Shown one piece after another: positions 6,942-14,658 of a stretch of DNA of 28,525 nucleotides; positions within the stretch are counted from its first letter, which is position 1; each line of letters begins with the position of its first letter. Below the pieces are notes generated by a model. It did no database searches. It was given only the letters and a program-made list of their open reading frames with translations, and was not told the origin of the DNA. The translations under genes and the position numbers were made by a program. Source of the stretch: JAJRZX01 sp964407495 (GTDB lineage: Bacteria > Desulfobacterota > GWC2-55-46 > JADFVP01); contig CAYOVP010000025.1 of assembly GCA_964407495.1 (NCBI GenBank), positions 1 through 28,525 on the forward strand, read 5' to 3'.

Positions 6942-8870
6942 ATGAATCGCCTGTACAAGAACATAGCACTCTGGCTCATCATCATAGCCACGGTGGTGCT
7001 GGTCTTCAACTTCATAAATTACAAGCACGAAGCACCGAACTCCATAAGTTTCAGTGACTTCATCAAGAACGTGGAGACGAGCCGTGTCGTCGAGGTCACC
7101 ATACAGGGTAATGACATAAAGGGCAGACTAATCGACGGCAAGACCTTCAAGACCTATGCCCCCACATACCCTGAACTCGTCCCACTGCTCAGGCAGAAGA
7201 ACGTCCGCATCACTGCCGAGCCCGTGGTGGACACGCCCTCCTGGGGCACCATCTTCGTATCCTGGTTCCCCATGGTCCTCCTCATCGGCGTCTGGATCTT
7301 CTTCATGCGCCAGATGCAGTCCGGAGGCGGAAAGGCCATGAGTTTTGGAAAGTCGCGGGCAAAGCTCCTCATGGAGGACCAGCACAAGGTCACCTTCAAG
7401 GACGTAGCAGGCATAGAGGAGGCAAAGCAGGAGGTAGAGGAGATAATAGACTTTCTCCGAGACCCGAAGAAGTTTACACGCCTCGGCGGACGCATACCAA
7501 AGGGAGTGCTCCTCGTAGGTGCCCCTGGAACGGGAAAGACCCTTCTTGCAAGGGCCATAGCCGGAGAGGCTGGCGTACCCTTCTTCTCCATATCGGGCAG
7601 CGACTTTGTGGAGATGTTCGTCGGTGTTGGTGCCTCGCGCGTGCGCGACCTCTTTGTGCAGGGCAAGAAGAACGCCCCCTGCATCATCTTCATCGACGAG
7701 ATAGACGCCGTTGGAAGACACCGCGGAGCAGGCCTCGGAGGCGGCCACGACGAGCGCGAGCAGACCCTCAACCAACTACTCGTGGAGATGGATGGCTTCG
7801 AGAGCAACGACGGGGTCATCATCATCGCCGCAACGAATCGCCCCGATGTGCTCGACCCTGCGCTCCTTCGCCCAGGTAGGTTCGACCGCAACGTCCTCGT
7901 ACCAAAACCAGACCTCAAGGGAAGGGAGCAGATCCTAAAGGTTCATGCCGTGAAGACACCCCTTGCCGACGATGTCGACCTCGATATCATCGCCCGGGGC
8001 ACACCGGGGTTCTCAGGGGCAGACCTCTCCAACCTCGTCAACGAGGCGGCCCTCCTTGCGGCCCGGCGCGGTAAGGACGTACTCGAGATGGCCGAGTTCG
8101 ACGACGCAAAGGACAAACTCCTCATGGGAAGCGAGCGCCGGTCCATGATCATAAGCGATGAGGAAAAAAAGGACACAGCCTTCCACGAGGCAGGGCATAC
8201 ACTCGTTGCCATGCTCATACCCGGCACAGATCCCATACACAAGGTCTCCATAATACCGCGGGGCATGGCCCTTGGCCTTACACAGCAACTCCCCATAGAC
8301 GAGAGGCATACCTACAGCAGGGAGTACCTCGTCAACAAGATCGCAGTGCTCATGGGAGGCCGCGCCGCAGAGGAACTGGTCCTCAATCACCAGACGACAG
8401 GCGCCGGCAATGACATCGAACGAGCCACCGAGATAGCGCGCAAGATGGTCTGCGAGTGGGGAATGAGCGAGAGACTCGGCCCCCTTACGCTCGGAAAGAA
8501 AGAAGAACATATCTTCCTCGGAAAGGAGATCTCCCAGTCTCGCGACTTCAGCGAAGAAACAGCCGAGGTCATAGACGAAGAAGTCCGCAAGATCGTAAGC
8601 GAGAACTACGAGCGGGCCAAGGAGATACTCTCCACCAACGCCGAGGCCCTCCAGAGACTTGCCGAGGCCCTTCTTGAACGAGAGACCCTCGACAAGGTTG
8701 AACTCGAGGAGATCGTCTTCGGAAAGGTGAGCCTTGAAAGCCCCAAAGCAGGAGGAGAAGAACCTTCTGGCGGTCTTGAGGAGAAAAAAGAGATCAAGGA
8801 CAGGGGCAGGGAAAAGAAGGAAAAGGAGCGCGGAGACGCCCCCGGAAGGCTTGGCTTTGCTGTAGAGTGA
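6942..8870 (+). CDS. ftsH: ATP-dependent zinc metalloprotease FtsH
   Basis: The product has 642 residues. It has a membrane helix at 8-27, a periplasmic stretch, a second helix at about 101-122, then the AAA domain with Walker A GAPGTGKT (193-200), Walker B IIFIDEID, and the second region of homology ending in RPGRFDR. The protease domain has the zinc motif HEAGH (415-419). FtsH pulls membrane and soluble proteins apart and degrades them at the inner membrane. ATG 6942 is chosen because AGAAAGGA lies just upstream; a TTG at 6924 is in frame but less likely. The C-terminal tail after about residue 600 is long, charged and Glu/Lys-rich. A 657-base gap separates it from folP, so they may be transcribed separately. 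Confidence 0.97.
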   Translation: MNRLYKNIALWLIIIATVVLVFNFINYKHEAPNSISFSDFIKNVETSRVVEVTIQGNDIKGRLIDGKTFKTYAPTYPELVPLLRQKNVRITAEPVVDTPSWGTIFVSWFPMVLLIGVWIFFMRQMQSGGGKAMSFGKSRAKLLMEDQHKVTFKDVAGIEEAKQEVEEIIDFLRDPKKFTRLGGRIPKGVLLVGAPGTGKTLLARAIAGEAGVPFFSISGSDFVEMFVGVGASRVRDLFVQGKKNAPCIIFIDEIDAVGRHRGAGLGGGHDEREQTLNQLLVEMDGFESNDGVIIIAATNRPDVLDPALLRPGRFDRNVLVPKPDLKGREQILKVHAVKTPLADDVDLDIIARGTPGFSGADLSNLVNEAALLAARRGKDVLEMAEFDDAKDKLLMGSERRSMIISDEEKKDTAFHEAGHTLVAMLIPGTDPIHKVSIIPRGMALGLTQQLPIDERHTYSREYLVNKIAVLMGGRAAEELVLNHQTTGAGNDIERATEIARKMVCEWGMSERLGPLTLGKKEEHIFLGKEISQSRDFSEETAEVIDEEVRKIVSENYERAKEILSTNAEALQRLAEALLERETLDKVELEEIVFGKVSLESPKAGGEEPSGGLEEKKEIKDRGREKKEKERGDAPGRLGFAVE

Positions 8871-8949
8871 TGGGCGCGCATGGTAGTTGTCTTCCTGGAA
8901 CGCTGCCACACCTCTGAACGCCGAGATCCGGTGGAGGAGTAAGGCGGCC

Positions 8950-9037
8950 TTGGGGGGGCACCAAGGGGGGGTAGCAAAGGTGGCTTGAGAGGGTGGCTCG
9001 GCAAGGGGGCAAGGGGGAAGGGCAAGGGGGAAGGGGG
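8950..9037 (+). repeat. G-tract region with G-quadruplex pattern
   Basis: Two seven-base G-runs occur near 8952-8972, within arms CCTTGG and CCAAGG that can also form a hairpin. Then five G-runs at 9005-9009, 9013-9017, 9020-9022, 9026-9030 and 9033-9037 are separated by loops of only two or three bases (CAA or AA). This meets the usual G-quadruplex rule with room to spare. The G-rich strand is the same as the coding strand of the flanking genes. Confidence 0.8.
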
Positions 9038-9367
9038 CACTCGGTTAGGTAAACCTGGCAGGAGGGCATCAGCAAAGTGGGTAAGTCTTGCCATAAGCCT
9101 TGTCCATGACCGGAGCATATTATAGGCCCCTAACACGGCCCCGAGAACTTGCGAAGGCCGTCAATGCAGGGGCTCATACACCCCATATCCCCAGGGATGC
9201 CCCTTTCTTCCAGGAGACCAGAGGAGCATATGGTGGCTGGATGACGGCGCTTGCAAGAGTGTACCGGGCATGCGCTCCGGCCAAGACAGGCTCGGCCCAG
9301 GCATTTGGCGCAAGGAGGCCTTTCAGACAAGGTGTCCCAAGAACCTCCAGAGAACCTTTTTGGTAAT

Positions 9368-9392
9368 GTCTGAAGAAATCAGACCTTTCTTC
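9368..9392 (+). terminator. Possible intrinsic terminator upstream of folP
   Basis: A perfect six-base-pair stem GTCTGA (9368-9373) and TCAGAC (9379-9384) with loop AGAAA is followed by CTTTCTTC. The stem has modest GC content and the T-run is broken, so the call is tentative. Confidence 0.35.
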
Positions 9393-9527
9393 ATGCCGGC
9401 GAGGTGTCTTCGCAAAAATCGCTGATGAATTGATCCAAGGTTTATGTCTCAGTACCTTCATCTACTGTTGAGCAGTGACTGCCCAGAAAGACAGACCTTT
9501 ACTCAAGCGGATATGAGGTAAGGAGAT

Positions 9528-10382
9528 ATGGACGACATACTCGGTCCGCTCTGCCCTTCCGGCCCTTCCGGCCGCACCGCCACTATCATCATGGGCATCC
9601 TCAACCTCACACCCGATTCGTTCTATGACGGCGGCAGGTACAGGCTGCCAGGGGACGCCCTGAGTAGGGCCCTCGAGATGGCGGAAGAGGGCGCCCACTG
9701 GATAGACGTGGGCGGTGAGAGTTCGCGGCCAGGGGCAGACCCTGTGAGCCTCGACGAGGAGACGCGCCGCGTCATACCCGTTGTGGAGGCCCTCGTTCGA
9801 GAGGGCCTTACAGTCTCCGTGGACACCACAAAGGCCGCTGTGGCAAGAATGGCCTTGGAGGCAGGGGCGCGTATCATAAACGACATAAGCGCCTTCTCGA
9901 TGGACAGAGAGATGGCCTCTACCTGCGCCCGTTACGACGCCTACTGCGTGCTCATGCACATGAGGGGTACGCCACGCACCATGCAGGCCGATACAGTATA
10001 CACCGATATCGTGGCCGAGGTGAGGGCATATCTCGAGAGGCGCATGGACCATGCCATGAGTTGTGGTGTAAGGAAAGAGCGCATCATCGTGGACCCGGGT
10101 ATTGGTTTTGGCAAGTCTGCCGAGGGAAATATGGAACTCCTCCGCCACCTCGGGGCCTTCGTCTCCATCGGTTGCCCCGTCCTTGTCGGTGCATCGAGAA
10201 AGAGTTTCATCGGTGCCGTGACAGGCGACCCCATTGCCGACCGCCTCGGCGGCTCCATAGCCGCGGCCACCTTCGCTGTCCTGAAGGGTGCGCGTATACT
10301 GAGGGTTCATGATGTGAAGGAGACGAGAAGTGCCGTATTGATGGCCGAGGCGCTCCTGGGGGGCCTACACGCAGGGACCTGA
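9528..10382 (+). CDS. folP: Dihydropteroate synthase
   Basis: The product has 284 residues, usual for the family. Conserved parts appear in order: MGILNLTPDSF near residues 24-34, DVGGESSRPGA, VSVDTTKA, INDISAF, LMHMRGTPRTMQ, DPGIGFGKS and GASRKSFIG. FolP joins p-aminobenzoate to the pterin diphosphate in folate synthesis; it is the sulfonamide target. ATG 9528 has AAGGAG four bases upstream. It heads the cluster that leads into cdaA, with a 110-base gap in between. A short GAGAAG/CTTCTC hairpin sits right at its stop codon (10381-10396) but lacks a T-run. Confidence 0.96.
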   Translation: MDDILGPLCPSGPSGRTATIIMGILNLTPDSFYDGGRYRLPGDALSRALEMAEEGAHWIDVGGESSRPGADPVSLDEETRRVIPVVEALVREGLTVSVDTTKAAVARMALEAGARIINDISAFSMDREMASTCARYDAYCVLMHMRGTPRTMQADTVYTDIVAEVRAYLERRMDHAMSCGVRKERIIVDPGIGFGKSAEGNMELLRHLGAFVSIGCPVLVGASRKSFIGAVTGDPIADRLGGSIAAATFAVLKGARILRVHDVKETRSAVLMAEALLGGLHAGT

Positions 10383-10492
10383 GAAGGGATCTTCTCTCCC
10401 CTTGCCTTACCCGGCCATGGTGGCAGAGAGGGAGCGAATGTACGTCCCTGCCGCTTGAGTATCCAATAAAGGCCATAGAGCGAGTCTTACAG

Positions 10493-11299
10493 ATGTTTTA
10501 TTCCTTCGTAAATCTCAAGAACGTCGTCTCCATACTGGATATCCTCATCGTCGCGGTCTTCATATACTGGCTCATACTCATTGTGCGCCGGACCCGTGCC
10601 GAGAGGATGCTCTGGGGCCTCGGCGTCGTCATCATAGCCTATTTCGTCTCGCTCAGGGCCGAACTCGTGACCCTCCACTGGATACTAAGCAATTTTCTCG
10701 GCTCCATCATCATCTTCATCATAGTCGTCTTCCAGCAGGATATACGCCGGGCCCTTACGCAGATGGGCCGCCCTTTCATATCGCGGGACCTCAAGAAGAC
10801 CGCAGGGACTGTAATTGACGAGGTGGTGGACGCAGTAATAGCCATGTCAGGAAAGCGCACTGGATGCCTTATTGTCTTCGAGCGCTCTGTCGGGCTCTCA
10901 GAGGTGGTGGGCGGCGGAGTGGAAATAGACTCCACTGTCAAGAAAGAACTCCTCCTGGCCATATTCAATACCAGCGCTCCCACCCATGACGGGGCTGTCA
11001 TCATTCGCGGGTCGAGGATCTTCAAGGCCGGATGCATACTCCCCCTCAGCAAGAGCGAGATAACGCGCTCCGTAGGGACCCGCCACAGGGCGGCCCTCGG
11101 CATAGCCGAGGAGACGGACGCCCTTGCCGTCGTGGTCTCGGAGCAGACGGGCGAGATAGCAGTGGCCGTGGATGCGAAACTTCGCATGAGGCTCAAGTCC
11201 GAGCAACTCATGAGACTTCTTACAGAAATGTTACCCTCCACCGAGCCTGGGCTCAAGTCGAGGCTCAACTTCATTCTACCCCGGAAGACGAGGGCATGA
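10493..11299 (+). CDS. cdaA: Diadenylate cyclase CdaA (cyclic-di-AMP synthase)
   Basis: The product has 268 residues. Three hydrophobic helices fill about residues 10-85, then comes the DAC domain with the DGA motif (166-168, in THDGAVIIRG) and the RHR motif (197-199), both needed for joining two ATP molecules into c-di-AMP. The enzyme sits in the inner membrane. The next genes are ybbR (its usual regulator, called CdaR in Firmicutes) and glmM, the classic cda operon order; GlmM is reported to bind and restrain CdaA in Gram-positive bacteria. The stop overlaps the ybbR start (ATGA), which suggests translational coupling. The start at ATG 10493 has no strong ribosome site. Confidence 0.95.
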   Translation: MFYSFVNLKNVVSILDILIVAVFIYWLILIVRRTRAERMLWGLGVVIIAYFVSLRAELVTLHWILSNFLGSIIIFIIVVFQQDIRRALTQMGRPFISRDLKKTAGTVIDEVVDAVIAMSGKRTGCLIVFERSVGLSEVVGGGVEIDSTVKKELLLAIFNTSAPTHDGAVIIRGSRIFKAGCILPLSKSEITRSVGTRHRAALGIAEETDALAVVVSEQTGEIAVAVDAKLRMRLKSEQLMRLLTEMLPSTEPGLKSRLNFILPRKTRA

Positions 11300-12000
11300 G
11301 AGGCTGGCTTACACATAACCTGGGCCTGAAACTCCTCTCCCTCTTTCTTGCCACTGGGCTCTGGTTCTTCGTGGCAGGGCAGAGTTCCGTGGAGGTGGGT
11401 TTCTTCGTCCCTCTGGGCTTCTCGGGCATACCCGAGGACATGGTCATGACAACGGCGCCCACCGGGGAGATAGCCGTGAGGGTGCGGGGTCCCAAACTCG
11501 TTATAAACAACCTCACACCCTCGAAGATAACCGTTGGACTCGACCTCTCCAGCGCAAAGGAAGGTCTGAACAAGTACCGCATCGAACTCGATAACATCGC
11601 GGTGCCAACGGGCGTAACAGTAACTGGTGTAAAGCCTCGATATGTACAGTTTCGTCTCGAACGTCTCATGCGAAAGGCCGTGGCAGTAAGGCCGAGGCTC
11701 AAGGGAAGGCCGGCAAAGGGGTTCAGGGTGGGAGAGGTCACGGTAAGCCCCAAGATAGTAGAGGCCGCTGGGCTCAAGAAACACATCCTGCCCATAAGGC
11801 GTTTCAATACCGAGTTCATTGACATTACAGGCCTTAGTGAATCACAGACCTTCAAGGTCAAGGTGGATCTTGGACAGAGAGATGTGAGATCCGTGAGCCC
11901 TGAGGTGGTAAAGGTCTTTGTCACGATAGAGAAAGTGACGAAGAAGCCCACTGCGCGGAAAAAGACTCTGCACAGGAAGGCGACGGGGAAAAAGCGTTGA
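11296..12000 (+). CDS. YbbR-domain protein (CdaR-like)
   Basis: This 234-residue protein has one N-terminal membrane anchor (about residues 8-26) followed by two YbbR-type beta-rich repeats on the periplasmic side, each with the EIAVRVRGP-like or VEAAGLKK-like strand pattern. In Firmicutes, proteins with this fold modulate the neighbouring diadenylate cyclase. The start ATG 11296 overlaps the cdaA stop codon, so the frame open further upstream inside cdaA is not used. The last 20 residues are strongly basic (KKPTARKKTLHRK and onwards). This copy is short compared with the four-repeat Gram-positive versions. Confidence 0.88.
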   Translation: MRGWLTHNLGLKLLSLFLATGLWFFVAGQSSVEVGFFVPLGFSGIPEDMVMTTAPTGEIAVRVRGPKLVINNLTPSKITVGLDLSSAKEGLNKYRIELDNIAVPTGVTVTGVKPRYVQFRLERLMRKAVAVRPRLKGRPAKGFRVGEVTVSPKIVEAAGLKKHILPIRRFNTEFIDITGLSESQTFKVKVDLGQRDVRSVSPEVVKVFVTIEKVTKKPTARKKTLHRKATGKKR

Positions 12001-12040
12001 TGGCAGTAAAAAAAATAAGGACGAGATAGGCAGGAGGTTC

Positions 12041-13399
12041 ATGAAAAAAAGACTCTTTGGTACTGACGGCGTACGTGGTGTGGCCAATATCGAGCCCATG
12101 ACCGCGGAGATGGCCCTACAACTGGGCCGGGCCATAGCCTATGTCTTCAAGGGCGGTGAGAGGCGCCACAAGATAGTCGTGGGAAAGGATACGCGCCTAT
12201 CGGGCTATATGCTCGAGAGCGCCATGGTGGCGGGCATCTGCTCCATGGGTGTGGACGCCCTAATAGTAGGGCCGCTGCCTACGCCTGGCATAGCCTTTAT
12301 CACCACCAGCATGCGCGCCGACGCAGGTGTGGTCATCTCGGCCTCGCACAACCCATACCAGGACAATGGTATAAAGTTCTTCTCGAGAAAGGGTTTCAAA
12401 CTCCCGGACAGGGTGGAACTGGAGATAGAGAGTTTCATCCTCGATAACCACGACCCGAGCCACAGGCCAACGGCAAAGGCCCTGGGAAAGGCATACAGGG
12501 TGAGTGACGCCATAGGGAGGTACATCGTCTTTGCCAAGAATACCTTTCCCGAGGATCTCACCCTCGACGGCCTGAAGATAGCCGTGGACTGCGCCAATGG
12601 CGCAACATACAAGGTTGCGCCAACGATCTTTTCCGAACTCGGCGCAGATATCATTCCCGTGGGTGTGGAGCCCAATGGAGAGAACATCAATGATGGTTGC
12701 GGCTCCATGTGTACCGAGAACGTGGCCCGCGTGGTACGCGATTCCGGAGCCCATATAGGCATAGCCCTTGACGGAGATGGCGACAGGTGCATCATGGTGG
12801 ACGAGAGGGGAGAGGTCGTAGACGGTGACCATATCATGGCCATGCTCGCCCTCTCGAAACTGAGAGAGGGGTGCCTCAGGAACAATACTCTCGTTGCCAC
12901 CATAATGAGCAACTCCGGACTCGACGCCGCGCTTTCTTCAGAGGGGGGCAGGGTCGTGAGGACCGATGTGGGAGACAGGTACGTGGTGGAGGAGATGGTC
13001 CGGGGGGGGTACAACCTCGGAGGCGAGCAGTCCGGACATATAATCTTTCTCGACCATACCACCACCGGAGACGGCATCATCACGGCGCTCCAGGTGGTAA
13101 AGGAAATGGTAAAGGAAGGCAGACCGCTCTCCGACCTCGCAAGTTGCATGACGAGCCTTCCGCAGGTGCTCCTCAACGTGAGGGTGCGCGAGAAGAAAGA
13201 CCTCGACCATGTCCCTGGGCTAAGGTCGGCCCTGTACTCCATAGGAGAAAAACTGGGAGGAAGGGGCCGTGCCTTCATACGGTACTCGGGTACAGAGCCC
13301 CTGGCGAGGATTACCATAGAGGGAGAAGACGAGACAGAGATAAACGAGATGGCAGAGAGCCTTGCAGAGATACTTACAAGAGAACTGGGGGCGGCATGA
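12041..13399 (+). CDS. glmM: Phosphoglucosamine mutase
   Basis: The product has 452 residues, full length. It shows the phosphoserine loop ISASHNP with S102, the magnesium-binding DGDGD (244-248) and the phosphate-binding YSGTEPLAR near the end. GlmM turns glucosamine-6-phosphate into glucosamine-1-phosphate, feeding UDP-GlcNAc for peptidoglycan and lipopolysaccharide. AGGAGG lies six bases before ATG 12041. Its place after cdaA and ybbR ties c-di-AMP signalling to cell-wall precursor supply. The stop codon overlaps the start of pdxJ. Confidence 0.97.
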   Translation: MKKRLFGTDGVRGVANIEPMTAEMALQLGRAIAYVFKGGERRHKIVVGKDTRLSGYMLESAMVAGICSMGVDALIVGPLPTPGIAFITTSMRADAGVVISASHNPYQDNGIKFFSRKGFKLPDRVELEIESFILDNHDPSHRPTAKALGKAYRVSDAIGRYIVFAKNTFPEDLTLDGLKIAVDCANGATYKVAPTIFSELGADIIPVGVEPNGENINDGCGSMCTENVARVVRDSGAHIGIALDGDGDRCIMVDERGEVVDGDHIMAMLALSKLREGCLRNNTLVATIMSNSGLDAALSSEGGRVVRTDVGDRYVVEEMVRGGYNLGGEQSGHIIFLDHTTTGDGIITALQVVKEMVKEGRPLSDLASCMTSLPQVLLNVRVREKKDLDHVPGLRSALYSIGEKLGGRGRAFIRYSGTEPLARITIEGEDETEINEMAESLAEILTRELGAA

Positions 13400-14127
13400 T
13401 GGCAAGACTATCGGTAAACGTCGACCACGTGGCAACAGTGCGGCAGGCCCGCCTCGATACAGAGCCCGACCCCGTTACAGCGGCCCTCATGGCGGAACTC
13501 GCCGGTGCCGACGGCATTACAATGCACCTTCGTGAAGACAGGCGCCATATCCAGGACCGCGACCTCGCCATAATGCGAAAGACCGTAAAGACCGCTCTTA
13601 ACCTGGAGATGGCCGCCACAGAAGAAATGCTCCAGATAGCCCTGGAGACAAGGCCCCACATGGTTACCCTCGTGCCGGAAAAAAGACGGGAACTCACGAC
13701 CGAGGGCGGTCTGGACCTCAGTAACAACGGTAGCGGGCTCAAGGACTTTGTTGCCACCCTGCAGGATGGCGGCATACCTGTGAACCTCTTCATAGACCCT
13801 GACCCTGAGAGCATCAAGCGGAGCCACAGGATTGGCGCCACAGGGGTGGAACTCCACACCGGTACCTATGCCAATGCAGGCCACGGGCCTTCGAAGGAGA
13901 AGGAACTGAGACGCATAGGTGATGCCATAGTCCTATCCAGGAAACTCGGCCTCAAGACCCACGCCGGCCATGGCCTCGATTACCGCAACATACAGGCTGT
14001 TGCCGCCCTTGGCGGGATAGACGAGTTCGCCATTGGATTCAGTATCATCGCAAGGAGCATTTTCACGGGTATTGAAGACGCCGTGAGGGAGATGAAGGAC
14101 CTCATAGCCGACTCCGAGCCAGAGTGA
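13396..14127 (+). CDS. pdxJ: Pyridoxine 5'-phosphate synthase
   Basis: The product has 243 residues. Conserved segments are LSVNVDHVATVRQAR at the N-terminus, ADGITMHLREDRRHI, EMAATEEM, LVPEKR, NLFIDP, GVELHTG and HAGHGLDY. PdxJ condenses 1-deoxyxylulose-5-phosphate with an aminoacetone phosphate to form pyridoxine 5'-phosphate (vitamin B6). The start ATG 13396 overlaps the glmM stop as ATGA; a second ATG follows at 13399. The frame is open far upstream inside glmM, but that portion is a shadow. Confidence 0.96.
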   Translation: MMARLSVNVDHVATVRQARLDTEPDPVTAALMAELAGADGITMHLREDRRHIQDRDLAIMRKTVKTALNLEMAATEEMLQIALETRPHMVTLVPEKRRELTTEGGLDLSNNGSGLKDFVATLQDGGIPVNLFIDPDPESIKRSHRIGATGVELHTGTYANAGHGPSKEKELRRIGDAIVLSRKLGLKTHAGHGLDYRNIQAVAALGGIDEFAIGFSIIARSIFTGIEDAVREMKDLIADSEPE

Positions 14128-14241
14128 GAAGAAGCCCCCTCCAGAGGGCCCGCCAGACTCGGTACCTGCAAGGCAGGCAAGGGCCTGGCAATGGAGCCGG
14201 CTATGAGGGGCCTTGGAGCATATGCAAGAAGAAGGTTTGCC

Positions 14242-14658
14242 ATGATAACCGGCCTTGGTCTTGAGGTGGTGGAGGTAGAGCGTTTCGAGAGGGCAGTAGA
14301 GCGCTGGGGCCGCGCCCTCCTTACGAGGCTCTTCACAGAGAAAGAACTCTTCTACTGCCTCTCAAAGAGAAGGCCCGGCCCGCATCTTGCGGCCCGTTTT
14401 GCCGCAAAGGCCGCCTTTTTGAAGGCCGCCGGTATGGGCCTCGCCTACAGGGCCGTGGAGGTGACCCGCGACGATAAGGGACGGCCAGGTATCAGACCGG
14501 CTAGGTACACAAGCGGCACAGAACCTGGAGGCAGGGGAATGTACGTGGAGACAGACTCTCTCATCAGCCTCACCATCACCCATACCGCTCAGATCGCCAT
14601 GGCGGCCGTAATTATCGAGAGAAGAACAGAGAGAGAGGCCAGTGATGAAGATAGTTGA
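14242..14658 (+). CDS. acpS: Holo-ACP synthase-like protein (AcpS), unusual active site
   Basis: This 138-residue protein aligns with AcpS, which moves phosphopantetheine from CoA to acyl carrier protein. It has the GLGxxVVEVERFE start, the RFAAKAAFLKAAGMG helix and a SLTITHT segment near the C-terminus, and it sits at the usual place between pdxJ and nnrE/D. Two residues that hold magnesium in known AcpS proteins differ: the Asp of GxD is Glu8, and the Glu of the (A)KEA motif is Ala57. A 20-residue Gly/Arg-rich insert precedes the last strand. ATG 14242 fits the family start and has AAGAAGG upstream; a longer start at 14191 is possible. It may be a divergent or failing enzyme. The stop lies 14 bases inside the next gene. 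Confidence 0.82.
   Translation: MITGLGLEVVEVERFERAVERWGRALLTRLFTEKELFYCLSKRRPGPHLAARFAAKAAFLKAAGMGLAYRAVEVTRDDKGRPGIRPARYTSGTEPGGRGMYVETDSLISLTITHTAQIAMAAVIIERRTEREASDEDS

Larger units (their letters stand above)
8871..9527. other. Gene-free gap between ftsH and folP
   Basis: I accept no gene in these 657 bases. Open frames exist on both strands (for example 9100-9366 +), but they are Arg/Pro/Ala-rich, match no family I know and have no ribosome site. The first part holds a run of G-tracts on the + strand (8951-9037) with a strong quadruplex pattern. A terminator-like hairpin lies at 9368-9392. I see no tRNA, no known riboswitch and no clear promoter; the folP promoter is presumably between 9393 and 9510. 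Confidence 0.6.

Noticed and set aside
9100..9366. 88-codon open frame in the ftsH-folP gap
   Set aside because: No ribosome site, no family likeness, and Arg/Pro/Ala-rich composition expected of chance frames in GC-rich DNA.
10381..10396. GAGAAG/CTTCTC hairpin at the folP stop as a terminator
   Set aside because: No T-run follows, and the downstream genes probably share the transcript.
10639..11784. 381-codon minus-strand open frame across cdaA and ybbR
   Set aside because: It is antisense to two clearly recognised genes and its translation matches no known family. Similar long antisense frames occur opposite glmM and purB/purC because of codon bias.
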